38,422 nucleotides of DNA from Rhizobiaceae bacterium (GCA_028281105.1 JANQKQ010000022.1:1-38422), one strand, 5' to 3'; positions 1 to 10,761 are shown, counted from the stretch's first letter. Numbers and translations: made by a program. Notes: a model not told the origin generated them from the sequence alone.

Positions 1-1
1 G

Positions 2-1270
<1,269 letters not shown>

Positions 1271-1304
1271 GGACCGACCTGCCCGCACACGGAGCGGTAA
1301 ATCG

Positions 1305-1790
1305 ATGAGCAGCCCCGACCACCCGGCCGCAAAATCTTCGCCAACTCTGGGCTTCATGCTGAAGGCCTCCGCGGTTCTATGGATCATCTGGGGCCTGGCG
1401 CACGTCGCCTTCGGTGTGTTTGGCCTCAACGGCTTCATGGCTGGCGACGCAGCCGGGACCATGAAGGCGATGGCCGGGGGCGCCGACCCCGCATCGCTTG
1501 AGGTCGACTATCCTGCAGCGGTGGTCGCGCTCCTAAACCAACATAGCTGGAACCTTCTCTGGTTCGGCCTGTTCACCACGGTCGGCGGCATCATGATCTG
1601 GCGAAGAAGCGCCGTCGCCGTCATCATGACGGCAATCGTCGGCGGCGCGGCCGATGCCGGCTATTTCATGTTCGTCGACCTTGGTGGGTTTGCCGCACCC
1701 CCCGGCCCGCAGATGACCTGGATCAGCGCCGCGGCCATCCTGTTGAGCATGTTCGTCTATATTCGAAGCGACCGCTTGAAGTCTTTGTGA
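1305..1790 (+). CDS. Small integral membrane protein of unknown function (161 aa)
   Basis: Family not recognised. Four hydrophobic stretches are visible (about residues 17–42, 80–97, 101–123 and 133–153), so it is probably a four-helix inner-membrane protein. The N-terminus carries a short polar Ser/Pro-rich leader. I chose the ATG at 1305 because a GGAGCGG ribosome-binding site lies just upstream (1291–1297) and the open frame further upstream overlaps the ftsH end. It begins 34 bases after the ftsH stop on the same strand and may be cotranscribed. It is the first gene of an accessory block that separates ftsH from glmM. Function cannot be assigned from sequence. Confidence 0.75.
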   Translation: MSSPDHPAAKSSPTLGFMLKASAVLWIIWGLAHVAFGVFGLNGFMAGDAAGTMKAMAGGADPASLEVDYPAAVVALLNQHSWNLLWFGLFTTVGGIMIWRRSAVAVIMTAIVGGAADAGYFMFVDLGGFAAPPGPQMTWISAAAILLSMFVYIRSDRLKSL

Positions 1791-1916
1791 GCTCATACCG
1801 CATCAGCGCTTCGTATTAACGCCGACATTTTTTTGATCCGACAGCGCGCCAAGCGGCACGGTGTGAGCATAGCGGCAGGCAGCTCATCGCCAATGTCGAC
1901 GTTGCCGTCGAAGCGA

Positions 1917-2540
1917 TTATTGCCTGGCAAAAGCGGAGCGGATGAGACCAAGCCCGGCAAGCGTGAACAATCCCGCAACCGCTCCCTCAATCCATCGCCG
2001 CATTCTGCGGTAAACCGCCATTGCGCCCCCGGTAGAAAAGACAACGGCATAGAAGGTGTAGATCGCAAACCCCAAGACGATACATAGTCCCGTCGCGGTG
2101 GCGACCTGACCGGCCCGGCTGCCATCGCCAAGTCCCAGCGCCAGCGCCGCCATCCAGGCGAACACCGCTTTCGGATTGGACAGATTGAGCAACAGCCCAC
2201 GCCTGAAGCCGCGCCGATCCGCTGCCTGCCCGGTCGGGGCTTGCCCCGCCCGGGCCGCCGATCGCGCGGCATTGACGGCAAGCCAGAGCAGATAGGCTCC
2301 TCCAAGCAGCTTCAGGATCGAAAGCGCGCTGGTCGACGCCTGAAGCAACGCCCCCAAACCCGCCGCGGCCACCAGCCCCCAGAAAGCCAGGCCGACCGAA
2401 AGCCCCAATCCAAAAGCCATGCCGGTCCTGCGCCCCGCACTCATGGAGACGGTGGCGACGGCGAGCGTAGCGGGTCCGGGCGAGGCCGCGGCGACGAAAA
2501 AGGCGGCCGCAATCGCGCTCAAGCCGGCAAGATCGGGCAT
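1917..2540 (-). CDS. LysE/RhtB-family amino-acid exporter
   Basis: A 207-residue inner-membrane protein of the LysE/RhtB/ArgO translocator family, which exports amino acids or related metabolites. Six hydrophobic segments can be traced. The family signature is clear: an N-terminal ASPGPATL-type motif (residues 19–26), GAYLLWLA near the middle, and the NLSNPKAVFAWMA segment after the central basic loop. Length is standard for the family. The ATG at 2540 has an AGGAG ribosome-binding site about 9 bases upstream. It points against its neighbours and is probably transcribed alone. The substrate cannot be read from the sequence; lysine, threonine, homoserine lactone or leucine exporters all look like this. 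Confidence 0.9.
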   Translation of the reverse strand: MPDLAGLSAIAAAFFVAAASPGPATLAVATVSMSAGRRTGMAFGLGLSVGLAFWGLVAAAGLGALLQASTSALSILKLLGGAYLLWLAVNAARSAARAGQAPTGQAADRRGFRRGLLLNLSNPKAVFAWMAALALGLGDGSRAGQVATATGLCIVLGFAIYTFYAVVFSTGGAMAVYRRMRRWIEGAVAGLFTLAGLGLIRSAFARQ

Positions 2541-2735
2541 GTCATCTGGCTCCTGTTTCGCAGCTTACGGCAATTCATGCTTGCAAGAGGCCACCTGAGC
2601 GTCGAAGTTTTATGACCTAGCGACGAGCAAGGCGGTTTGAACACCGCCGCCCGGTTCACCACAATGGCGCCTTTGCGGACAAAGTGAGCTTTCGCTGCGT
2701 TCGAATGACCAAACTTCCGGAGAGAAACACGAAGC

Positions 2736-3152
2736 ATGATTGCCTATGTCACAGTCGGTTCAGATGACATCGCGCGCGCGAGACGGTTTTATTGCGCGTT
2801 CCTGCCAGCCCTTGGCTACGAACTGGAGGAGGGGCCTGAGGGACTAAGTTACGCACTGCCCGTACAACCGGGCCAGTCTCCCGTTCTGCCTGAGTTCTAC
2901 GTTAAACCGACCTTCGATGGACGTCCGGCCTCGGCTGGCAACGGTTCAATGGTCGCATTCCAGGCGCGCAATCAAAGGCAGGTTCGCGACCTTCACGCCG
3001 CCGCGCTTTCCGCCGGCGGTTCCGACGAGGGCCGGCCGGGCTTTCGTGCTGCTTATGGACCCCAATTCTATGTAGGCTACCTTCGCGATCCTCAAGGCAA
3101 CAAGATCGCACTTTTCTCCAGCGATCCAAACGAACCGGGACGAGACGGATAG
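2736..3152 (+). CDS. VOC (glyoxalase/bleomycin-resistance/dioxygenase) superfamily protein
   Basis: A 138-residue single-domain protein of the vicinal oxygen chelate fold. It starts with the usual beta-strand/helix pattern (YVTVGSDDIARARRFYCAFL) and ends with YLRDPQGNKIALFS, the conserved C-terminal strand of glyoxalase-like proteins. Family members bind a divalent metal and act on glutathione adducts, catechols or antibiotics, or serve only as binding proteins, so no substrate can be proposed. It lies divergently from the LysE exporter with about 195 bases between. The start is the first ATG of the frame; a GGAGAG sequence lies about 13 bases upstream. Confidence 0.88.
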   Translation: MIAYVTVGSDDIARARRFYCAFLPALGYELEEGPEGLSYALPVQPGQSPVLPEFYVKPTFDGRPASAGNGSMVAFQARNQRQVRDLHAAALSAGGSDEGRPGFRAAYGPQFYVGYLRDPQGNKIALFSSDPNEPGRDG

Positions 3153-3332
3153 CGCGCGTTACACGGGCGGTAGAAGCCATTCGCCGCATCGCGGAAGATC
3201 GGCACAAAGGGCTCCAAGCCCACGTTGCCCCAAGACTCGCATGACAACTTGCCGATTGGTGTGTGGTCTGCGATGCGGTAAGAAATCTCTCGCCCAGCGA
3301 CTCATTTTCATCCCGTTGCGGAGACAACCACC

Positions 3333-3722
3333 ATGAACACGGCTTCAGCGAAGACATCGCCAGGACCATTCCTGCCGAAATGGTTCTGGATCATCATCCT
3401 CCTTCAGGTTGTCATCGTCTCGTTCTTTGCCTTGTCGACGCTGTTCGATCCGCCGCCCGATTTCAATTACACCACAATGGCTTACGTCACGCGCAATCTG
3501 ACCGCCGTGCTTGCCGTTTTGCTGGCCGTCTGGCTGCGCAGCCATAAGGCGCTGTTCGCCGCGCTGGCTGCTCGGCTGGTGACGGACATTGTCGATGCCA
3601 CTACGGTTTACACAATGGATGCGACCTACCTGGAATCCGCCGTTCCCATGGTCGTGGCATTGCTGATTCTTCCCGCCCTGGCCGGCCTCGTATACCTTTG
3701 GAAACGTATACAGGGGAACTGA
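3333..3722 (+). CDS. Small integral membrane protein of unknown function (129 aa)
   Basis: Family not recognised. Residues 17–39, 49–66 and 103–123 are strongly hydrophobic and residues 69–90 moderately so, giving a likely three- or four-helix inner-membrane protein with a short polar N-terminus. The ATG at 3333 is preceded by GGAG at a suitable distance. It begins about 180 bases after the VOC gene on the same strand, and its 3' end faces the SRPBCC gene. It is another member of the accessory block between ftsH and glmM. Function cannot be assigned. Confidence 0.75.
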   Translation: MNTASAKTSPGPFLPKWFWIIILLQVVIVSFFALSTLFDPPPDFNYTTMAYVTRNLTAVLAVLLAVWLRSHKALFAALAARLVTDIVDATTVYTMDATYLESAVPMVVALLILPALAGLVYLWKRIQGN

Positions 3723-3784
3723 TCTTTCCCTAGACGCTTCTCCATTTTACGGCTGTAACCGGCCCCGGTCCGGCCCAACGGGCT

Positions 3785-4237
3785 TTACGCAACGTGATCT
3801 TCCACGACGTTGATTTGAGCATCGTGCTCCAGCAGAGCCTTCGCAGCGGTAATCACCTGATTGAAGCCACCGGTTGAAGCAAGGGCCGATTGAACGATTT
3901 CGGATTGATCGCCGGTAAAGCCGCTTTCGGTGATGCGAACGATCGTTTCCTCTTCGCCCTTGCTCTCAAATACCCATACCACCTGCGTGAACTGCCCGCT
4001 GTCTCCCCATTCGATATGAAGCAAGTGAGGCTTATCCGCCGACTTGACGCGAACCGTAATCTCGAAGGCATCGTCGCCGGTTCCGACATACCAGCTGACT
4101 TCATTGCCGGTTTCGAGCCGTCCGGAAGCTTTGGGGAACCAGAACCGCGTCATGATCTGCGGGTCGACAAATGCCTCGAAAACGTCGGGCGCGGGGCGGC
4201 GGATCAGCATTCGCGCGTTGGCGGTAACTTCACCCAT
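3785..4237 (-). CDS. SRPBCC-domain protein, AHSA1-like (START/Bet v1 fold)
   Basis: A 150-residue protein with the hallmarks of the activator-of-Hsp90-ATPase-like (AHSA1) branch of the SRPBCC fold: an N-terminal RMLIRRPAPDVFEAFVDP segment, then TRFWFP, a beta-rich middle and a long C-terminal helix (GGFNQVITAAKALLEHD). Such bacterial proteins form a hydrophobic ligand cavity and often pair with ArsR regulators, but no ArsR gene lies next to this one. It is convergent with the small membrane protein gene at 3333–3722. Ligand and role are unknown. Confidence 0.88.
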   Translation of the reverse strand: MGEVTANARMLIRRPAPDVFEAFVDPQIMTRFWFPKASGRLETGNEVSWYVGTGDDAFEITVRVKSADKPHLLHIEWGDSGQFTQVVWVFESKGEEETIVRITESGFTGDQSEIVQSALASTGGFNQVITAAKALLEHDAQINVVEDHVA

Positions 4238-4586
4238 GAAATGACGGTATCAGAGATCGCCATGAACTCCAATTTCAGCGAAACCCGACGACCGCCATGG
4301 GCTCCAAGCGGCCATTGGTTGATAGGTTCGCGGAAGTCGGTTCAGATCAAATTCAACCTCCTTGGCTTAAAAACTTATCCCCACTCCCCCAGCCTCCCGT
4401 ATCCTCGCCCGCATCGCCGTCTCACGCGAACGCCATATGGGATCCGTGGCCATGTGGGAGGCGTCGACAGCGGAGCGGTGGAGCGTGCGTCGCGGACGCA
4501 TCGCCGCCTTGAAGCCTGACCGGCGTGGTCTAGCCGTCTTCTCTTGTGCAGACGGCCACCAGCGTCGCTTGTCTAAAAATCTCCGC

Positions 4587-4648
4587 GCGGGACGCTGATC
4601 GGAGCGTCATACATAGACTTCGGCAAGGCGCATCGATCAGCGTCCCGC
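4587..4648. repeat. 15-bp perfect inverted repeat with a 32-base centre
   Basis: The arm GCGGGACGCTGATCG (4587–4601) is matched exactly in reverse complement at 4634–4648. The 32-base centre shows no coding capacity. There is no T-run after the right arm, so it is not an obvious intrinsic terminator. It could be a remnant of a small mobile element or a cruciform-type regulatory site. Confidence 0.6.
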
Positions 4649-4710
4649 AGTTTGCATGATCTTTGACATAACGCTGGTGCAATCGCATCGAGTGAACGAT
4701 CTTGCGCGTC

Positions 4711-4774
4711 GGCCTTCCCCCTCTCTGTCGGCTTCGCCGACATCTCTCCCCCCGGGGGAGAGAGGGGAAGCGGC
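4711..4774. repeat. GC-rich palindromic intergenic repeat, unit 1
   Basis: Two nested hairpins lie side by side: TGTCGGC-TTC-GCCGACA (4726–4742), then CTCTCCCCC and GGGGGAGAG arms around a single base. A third pairing, CTTCCCC with GGGGAAG, encloses the whole. Units of this style are common between genes in Hyphomicrobiales and resemble the two-palindrome intergenic mosaic elements reported from rhizobia; that comparison is from memory. Confidence 0.7.
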
Positions 4775-4811
4775 ACTCGCCCGATGCGTCGGGAAGGTTG
4801 AGGCGGAGGCA

Positions 4812-4868
4812 AGGCCGCTCTCCCCCCTTCAGGGGGGAGATGTCCCGAAGGGACAGAGGGGGGTGAAG
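4812..4868. repeat. GC-rich palindromic intergenic repeat, unit 2 (inverted relative to unit 1)
   Basis: The same two hairpin types as in unit 1 occur in opposite order: CTCTCCCCCC-TTCA-GGGGGGAGA followed by TGTCCC-GAA-GGGACA. Units 1 and 2 therefore form a head-to-head pair about 40 bases apart, flanked by CGGCCTT and AAGGCCG, which are themselves complementary. Confidence 0.7.
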
Positions 4869-4898
4869 CCGACTGCCCGCGCCGGGCCATCCTCTCTT

Positions 4899-4972
4899 CG
4901 TCATTGCCGGACTTGATCCGACGAGCCAGTGCTGGTGGCCCCTGGGTCCTCGGGTCGGGCCCGAGGATGACG
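4899..4972. repeat. Intergenic inverted repeat of the type common in alphaproteobacteria
   Basis: The left end CGTCATTGCCGGACTTGATC and the right end, around GGGTCGGGCCCGAGGATGACG, form imperfect outer arms. This pattern (gacttgatccg … cctcgggtc … cccgaggatgacg) recurs between genes in many alphaproteobacterial genomes. It has no coding content. Confidence 0.6.
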
Positions 4973-5252
4973 AGGTTGAGAGGCTGGCGAGCATGACGGG
5001 GCGGCGAGCGCAGACGACTATCGCAAGTTACGGGAGAACGACCACGTATGGGTGACCGACAAAGACGCTCCCTGTGATCAATCCGCCCCGATAACCCTCC
5101 ATTCACCATGATAAACGCCAACCAGCCCGGTTTATCGCCCCAAAACAGCCGATCTGATACAATTCGATTCAAAGTGTGAAAGTCGCCGGTCCGGGTTTGC
5201 GCTAACAAGGGCCGCGAACCTGGGGCCTTGTGCGCCCATTGGGAACCATATC

Positions 5253-6596
<1,344 letters not shown>

Positions 6597-6599
<3 letters not shown>

Positions 6600-6650
6600 A
6601 GCGCTTTCAGCAAAAGTTGCTTAACTTTGCGCCCGCGAAAGTGCGCAAAA
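6597..6650 (+). repeat. 54-base hairpin repeat, copy A, beginning at the glmM stop codon
   Basis: This stretch matches 24269–24322 (minus strand) at 45 of 54 positions. The first three bases are the TAG stop of glmM. Arms GCGCTTTC and GAAAGTGC pair with one G·U, and an inner stem pairs GCAAAAGTT with AACTTTGC around GCTT. Sitting directly after the stop, it could fold in the mRNA as a 3' hairpin. The rest of the gap up to 6740 shows nothing further. Confidence 0.8.
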
Positions 6651-6747
6651 ACACAGCCCAAATCCCACCAACATAGTGGTCTTCGCCGCATCGGTGAGCC
6701 GGCGCCATCCAGTTGCACCCACCCCCATGGCCGCGTGGTAAACTTCG

Positions 6748-6811
6748 TTAACCATTTTTCTTAACCTTAACAAACGCGGTTAATTCCGCCTTAACCATTG
6801 GCCCCCATAGT
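6748..6811 (+). promoter_or_regulatory. Predicted CtrA-controlled promoter of the outer-membrane protein gene
   Basis: A full CtrA-type box TTAA-TTCCGCC-TTAACC lies at 6780–6796. Further TTAA half-sites lie at 6748, 6761 and 6767. A CATAGT –10-like element follows at 6806–6811, so the box covers the expected –35 region, which is the usual layout of CtrA-activated promoters. This is a prediction from the known consensus TTAA-N7-TTAA(C). Confidence 0.55.
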
Positions 6812-6876
6812 CCCCGACAACTGAAAACCAAGCTGTGCCCGAACCACGGGCGGATGACACCAGGAAGGATGTTGTC

Positions 6877-7680
6877 ATGGGCAACTTGAAAACGGGTCTT
6901 GTATCAGTTGCGGCATTGCTTGCCACAACCATGGCAGTCTCCGCTGCCGATCTGCCGCCACTTATCGAACTGCCGCCGGAGGTCCCGCCGGTCGCCGCCC
7001 ATGGCGGCTGGTACCTGCGCGGCGACATCGGCTATGCGCACACCACAGTGCACGGCGTGCGTTACTTCCAGGGCTCCTCCCAGACCGGCAGGTTCGAGGT
7101 CCACAACGTGGAAGAAACCTGGATGATCGGCGGCGGCTTCGGCTACGAGGTCAACGACTATTTCCGCGTCGACCTGACGGCCAACTACCATGCCCGCGCC
7201 GACTTCATCGGCTCGTCGGCCCAGGGCGTGGCCTGTTCCGACGGCACCGCCGGCGCAACCTGTACCTATTCCGACAATGCGGACCTGCAGGTCACCACGT
7301 TGCTCGCCAACGCCTATCTCGATCTGGGCACCTATCACGGGTTCACGCCCTATGTGGGCGGCGGCATCGGCGGCGCCTTCCTGCATTGGGGCGACGTGAT
7401 CAACGACGAAAACTGCGTTGGCGGCTGCCCGGTCACGACCGAAGCCTATGACGTCCACAACGGCGTCGACGGCTGGCGGTTCGCCTACGCGTTTCATGCC
7501 GGCGCGGCCTACGATCTGAGCGCCAACCTCAAGATCGACGCAGGCTACACCTACACGCACATCACCGGCGGCGACATGTTCGGCTTCGGCCGCACCAGCG
7601 GTCTGCAGGGCGTGCAGGGCTCCCACGGCTCTCTGGAGATGCACGGCGTGCATGTAGGCATGCGCTACACGTTCCACTGA
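6877..7680 (+). CDS. Outer-membrane beta-barrel protein
   Basis: A 267-residue secreted protein. Residues 1–23 form a signal peptide (Lys near the start, hydrophobic core, cleavage expected after AVSA). After a Pro-rich linker the sequence alternates as in membrane beta-strands: GGWYLRGDIGYAHTT, IGGGFGYEVNDYFRVDLT, LLANAYLDLG and so on. It ends in MRYTFH, close to the terminal aromatic signature of outer-membrane proteins. The start is the ATG at 6877, with AGGAAGG at 6862–6868; the frame is open further upstream but lacks a signal peptide there. It resembles general opacity/Omp25-like barrels of rhizobia without a clear match to a named one. Several Cys residues (about 124, 133, 184 and 188) could form disulphides in loops. 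Confidence 0.85.
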   Translation: MGNLKTGLVSVAALLATTMAVSAADLPPLIELPPEVPPVAAHGGWYLRGDIGYAHTTVHGVRYFQGSSQTGRFEVHNVEETWMIGGGFGYEVNDYFRVDLTANYHARADFIGSSAQGVACSDGTAGATCTYSDNADLQVTTLLANAYLDLGTYHGFTPYVGGGIGGAFLHWGDVINDENCVGGCPVTTEAYDVHNGVDGWRFAYAFHAGAAYDLSANLKIDAGYTYTHITGGDMFGFGRTSGLQGVQGSHGSLEMHGVHVGMRYTFH

Positions 7681-7748
7681 TCGCGGCAATCGGCACCCGG
7701 TGTGTCAAGTTTCGGTAATCCCTGACCTCCAACTCATCGGGTTGCCCT

Positions 7749-7780
7749 GAAAACGGCGGTTCCACCGCCGTTTTCTTTTT
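7749..7780 (+). terminator. Rho-independent terminator after the outer-membrane protein gene
   Basis: A perfect 12-bp stem, GAAAACGGCGGT / ACCGCCGTTTTC (7749–7760 and 7764–7775) with a TCC loop, is followed by five T residues. It separates the outer-membrane protein gene from the serC operon. Confidence 0.9.
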
Positions 7781-7844
7781 GCGCATCTCGCATCCACAAA
7801 ATGTCGCACTTCGACAATCTTCTTGACTGTCTACGACCCTTGGC

Positions 7845-7908
7845 TTAGTGCGGCCGGCGGGACACCCCTCCCCAACGAGGGGCAGCTATCTGGAAGGATA
7901 GATCGATG
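7845..7908 (+). ncRNA. Predicted serC leader RNA (cis-regulatory, Rfam serC-type)
   Basis: Two hairpins precede the serC start. The first pairs CCCCTC (7865–7870) with GAGGGG (7877–7882). The second pairs CTATC (7886–7890) with GATAG (7897–7901), and its loop carries the ribosome-binding site GGAAGG (7892–7897). A known alphaproteobacterial 'serC leader' motif sits before serC–serA operons, and its last stem covers the ribosome-binding site; this arrangement fits. A candidate promoter is TTGACT (7823–7828) with TTAGTG (7845–7850). Masking of the ribosome-binding site suggests control of translation initiation. The ligand is unknown, and membership in the family is my inference from structure and position. 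Confidence 0.7.
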
Positions 7909-9081
7909 ACCGCTGCTGCCAAGCCGGACACCCGTCCGGCCAATCCCCGCTTTTCGTCCGGCCCCTGCGCCAAACGACCCGGCTGGTCGCTCGACCGGCT
8001 CGCCGACGCCTGGCTCGGCCGCTCGCACCGCGCACCCGCCGGCAAGGCCCGGCTCAAGGCCGCCATAGACGGCACCCGCGAACTGCTGGAAATCCCGCAC
8101 GACTACCGCATCGCCATCGTGCCGGCCTCCGACACCGGCGCCATGGAGATGGCGATGTGGTCGCTGCTCGGCGCGCGCGGCGTTGACGTGCTCGCGTGGG
8201 AGAGCTTCGGTGCCGGCTGGCTCACCGACGTCTGCAAACAGCTCAACCTCGCCGACGTGCGCCGCCTGGAAGCCGGCTACGGCCAACTGCCGGACCTGCG
8301 CCAAGTCGATTTCGATCGCGACGTGATCTTCACCTGGAACGGCACCACCTCGGGCGTGCGCGTGCCCGATGGCGGCTTCATCCCCGCCGATCGCGCCGGT
8401 CTGACGATCTGCGACGCGACCTCTGCCGCGTTCGCGCAGGCCCTGCCCTTCGACAAGCTGGATGTGGCCACCTTCTCCTGGCAGAAAGCGCTGGGCGGCG
8501 AAGCTGCGCATGGCATGCTGATCCTCTCGCCGCGCGCGGTCGAACGGCTGGAGACATACCAGCCGGCTTGGCCGCTGCCGAAAATCTTCCGGCTCACCAA
8601 GGCCGGCAAGCTGATCGAGGGCATCTTCGCCGGGGCCACCATCAACACCCCGTCCATGCTGTGCGTCGAAGACTATCTGGACGCGCTGGAGTGGGCCCGC
8701 TCCATCGGCGGGCTGGAGGCGACCATGGCCCGGGCGAACGCCAATCTGTCGGTCATCGAACGCTTCGTCGCCGACACGCCCTGGCTTGATTTTCTCGCCA
8801 TCGATCCGTCGACCCGGTCGAACACGTCGGTCTGCCTGAAGCTGGTGGACGATGCGCTCGCGCGCCTTGATGCGGATGCCCAGTCCCGTTTCGTCAAATC
8901 GATGGTCGCGGCGCTGGAAACCGAGGGCGCCGCCTTCGACGTAGGCTCTTACCGCGATGCGCCGCCGGGCCTGCGCATCTGGACCGGCCCCACGGTCGAG
9001 CAAAGCGACCTGGAAGCGTTGATGCCCTGGCTGGATTGGGCCTACCACGCCTGCCTCGCCGAACTCGAGCCGGCCGCCTAG
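7906..9081 (+). CDS. serC: Phosphoserine aminotransferase
   Basis: PLP enzyme that transaminates 3-phosphohydroxypyruvate with glutamate to give phosphoserine, the second step of serine synthesis; it also serves pyridoxal phosphate synthesis in many bacteria. The 391-residue length and the N-terminal [13 protein letters not shown] are typical of the alphaproteobacterial type. The PLP lysine is Lys194 in [18 protein letters not shown] (residues 38–44) is the substrate-binding segment. The ATG at 7906 is set by the GGAAGG ribosome-binding site within the leader hairpin. serA follows after 44 bases, so the two enzymes of the pathway form an operon. Confidence 0.97.
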   Translation: MTAAAKPDTRPANPRFSSGPCAKRPGWSLDRLADAWLGRSHRAPAGKARLKAAIDGTRELLEIPHDYRIAIVPASDTGAMEMAMWSLLGARGVDVLAWESFGAGWLTDVCKQLNLADVRRLEAGYGQLPDLRQVDFDRDVIFTWNGTTSGVRVPDGGFIPADRAGLTICDATSAAFAQALPFDKLDVATFSWQKALGGEAAHGMLILSPRAVERLETYQPAWPLPKIFRLTKAGKLIEGIFAGATINTPSMLCVEDYLDALEWARSIGGLEATMARANANLSVIERFVADTPWLDFLAIDPSTRSNTSVCLKLVDDALARLDADAQSRFVKSMVAALETEGAAFDVGSYRDAPPGLRIWTGPTVEQSDLEALMPWLDWAYHACLAELEPAA

Positions 9082-9125
9082 ACCGTTTTCGCTCTTCCCT
9101 TCTTCGAACCGCCACGGAGATTCCA

Positions 9126-10721
9126 ATGGCACCGAGGGTACTCGTCTCCGACAAGCTGTCGGAAACCGCAGTTCAGATTTTCACCGATAACGGCGTCGAA
9201 GCCGACTTCCTGCCCGATGCGGGCAAGGACAAGGAAAAGATGCTCGACATCATCGGCGACTATGATGGCCTGGCGATCCGCTCGGCCACCAAGGTGAGCG
9301 AGAAACTGCTCGCGGCCACCGACCGGCTGAGGATCATCGGCCGCGCCGGCATCGGCGTCGACAATGTGGATGTGGGCGCGGCCTCGCGCAAAGGCATCAT
9401 CGTGATGAACACCCCGTTCGGCAACTCGATCACCACCGCCGAGCACACGGTGGCGATGATGCTGGCGGTCGCCCGCCAGATTCCCGAGGCCAGCACGTCC
9501 ACCCACGCGGGCAAGTGGGAGAAGTCGCGCTTCATGGGCGTGGAACTCACCCACAAGGTGCTGGGCCTGATCGGCTGCGGCAATATCGGCTCGATCGTCG
9601 CCGACCGCGCGCGCGGGTTGAAGATGCGGGTGATCGCCTACGATCCTTTTCTGTCCGGCGAGCGCGCCGCCGAACTGGGCGTCGAGAAGGTCGAGCTCGA
9701 CGACCTGCTTGCCCGCGCTGACTTCATCACCCTGCACCTGCCGCTCACCGACAAGACCCGGGCGATGATCGACGCGTCAGCAATCGCCAAAATGAAGCCA
9801 GGGGTGCGCATCATCAACTGCGCCCGCGGCGGACTGGTGGTCGAGGATGATCTGGCCGAGGCGTTGAAATCCGGCCAGGTCTCCGGCGCCGCCTTCGACG
9901 TGTTCACCACCGAACCGGCCACCGACAGCCCGCTGTTCAACCTGCCCAACGTGGTGGTTACCCCGCATCTGGGCGCATCGACGCTGGAAGCGCAGGAAAA
10001 CGTGGCGCTGCAGGTCGCCCAGCAGATGTCGGACTATCTGATCAACGGCGCGGTTTCGAACGCCCTCAACATGCCCTCGATCTCCGCCGACGAAGCGCCG
10101 CGGCTGATCCCGTTCGTCAAGCTGGCCGGCCATCTGGGAAGCTTCGCCGGCCAGGCGACCGAATCGCCGATCAAGGAGTTTCAGATCCTCTACGACGGTT
10201 CGGTGGCGGCCATGAACACCGAGGCGCTCACCAGCGCGGCGCTGGCCGGGCTAATCCGCTCGCAGGTGGCCGAGGTCAACATGGTCTCCGCCCCGATCAT
10301 GGCCAAGGAGCGCGGCATCAAAGTCTCCCAGACCACGCGCGACAAGTCCGGCGTGTTCGACAGCTACATCAAGATCAACGTGGTCACCGAAAACCAGGAG
10401 CGCTCGATCGCCGGCACGGTGTTTTCCGACGGCAAGCCGCGCTTCATCCAGATCAAGGGCATCAACATGGACGCCGAGGTCGGCCGCCACATGCTGTACA
10501 CCACCAACAAGGACGTGCCGGGTATCATCGGCACCCTGGGCAGCGTATGCGGGGAGGCCGGCGTCAACATCGCCAACTTCCATCTCGGTCGCGACAAGCC
10601 GGGCGGCGACGCCATCGCGCTGCTATACCTCGATGCGCCGCCAAATGGCCGGGTCATCGAGCGACTGGCGGGGTGCGGGATGTTCGGCCAGGTCAAGCCG
10701 CTGGAATTTGATGTAGCGTGA
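9126..10721 (+). CDS. serA: D-3-phosphoglycerate dehydrogenase
   Basis: Oxidises 3-phosphoglycerate to 3-phosphohydroxypyruvate with NAD+, the committed step of serine synthesis. The 531-residue length marks the long form with an intervening domain and a C-terminal ACT domain. Seen: the NAD-binding motif GLIGCGNIG (about 147–155), Arg234 in NCARGGLV, Glu263, and His281 in TPHLGAST. The ACT domain (about residues 455–531) begins near LYTTNKDVPGIIG and usually binds serine for feedback control. The ATG at 9126 was chosen because the sequence from MAPRVLVSDK is the conserved start; the frame is open upstream but overlaps serC. Confidence 0.98.
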   Translation: MAPRVLVSDKLSETAVQIFTDNGVEADFLPDAGKDKEKMLDIIGDYDGLAIRSATKVSEKLLAATDRLRIIGRAGIGVDNVDVGAASRKGIIVMNTPFGNSITTAEHTVAMMLAVARQIPEASTSTHAGKWEKSRFMGVELTHKVLGLIGCGNIGSIVADRARGLKMRVIAYDPFLSGERAAELGVEKVELDDLLARADFITLHLPLTDKTRAMIDASAIAKMKPGVRIINCARGGLVVEDDLAEALKSGQVSGAAFDVFTTEPATDSPLFNLPNVVVTPHLGASTLEAQENVALQVAQQMSDYLINGAVSNALNMPSISADEAPRLIPFVKLAGHLGSFAGQATESPIKEFQILYDGSVAAMNTEALTSAALAGLIRSQVAEVNMVSAPIMAKERGIKVSQTTRDKSGVFDSYIKINVVTENQERSIAGTVFSDGKPRFIQIKGINMDAEVGRHMLYTTNKDVPGIIGTLGSVCGEAGVNIANFHLGRDKPGGDAIALLYLDAPPNGRVIERLAGCGMFGQVKPLEFDVA

Positions 10722-10761
10722 ACCGGATCGGCCTACCTGACCTTTCCACCGGAGGACACAG

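Larger units (their letters stand above)
4238..5252. other. About 1 kb non-coding, palindrome-rich spacer between the accessory block and glmM
   Basis: I find no gene here that I would defend. Open frames in this stretch translate the palindromes into low-complexity Pro/Arg/Gly sequence. The region holds a 15-bp perfect inverted repeat (4587–4648), two opposing GC-rich hairpin units (4711–4774 and 4812–4868) and a third intergenic-repeat unit (4899–4972), each listed separately. The last 280 bases should contain the glmM promoter, but I see no convincing –35/–10 pair. The stretch 4250–4560 shows nothing recognisable; a 48-codon frame starting at 4451 has no visible similarity to known proteins. 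Confidence 0.7.

Noticed and set aside
4711-4972. CRISPR-like repeat array
   Set aside because: The units are palindromes in opposite orientation with unequal spacing, not direct repeats with regular spacers, and no cas genes are present.
4573-5208. Minus-strand open frames of 154 and 211 codons in the ftsH–glmM spacer
   Set aside because: They translate the palindromic repeats into low-complexity Pro/Arg/Gly sequence and show no ribosome-binding site or similarity.
7831-9132. 433-codon minus-strand open frame
   Set aside because: Antisense to serC and its leader; no recognisable domain.
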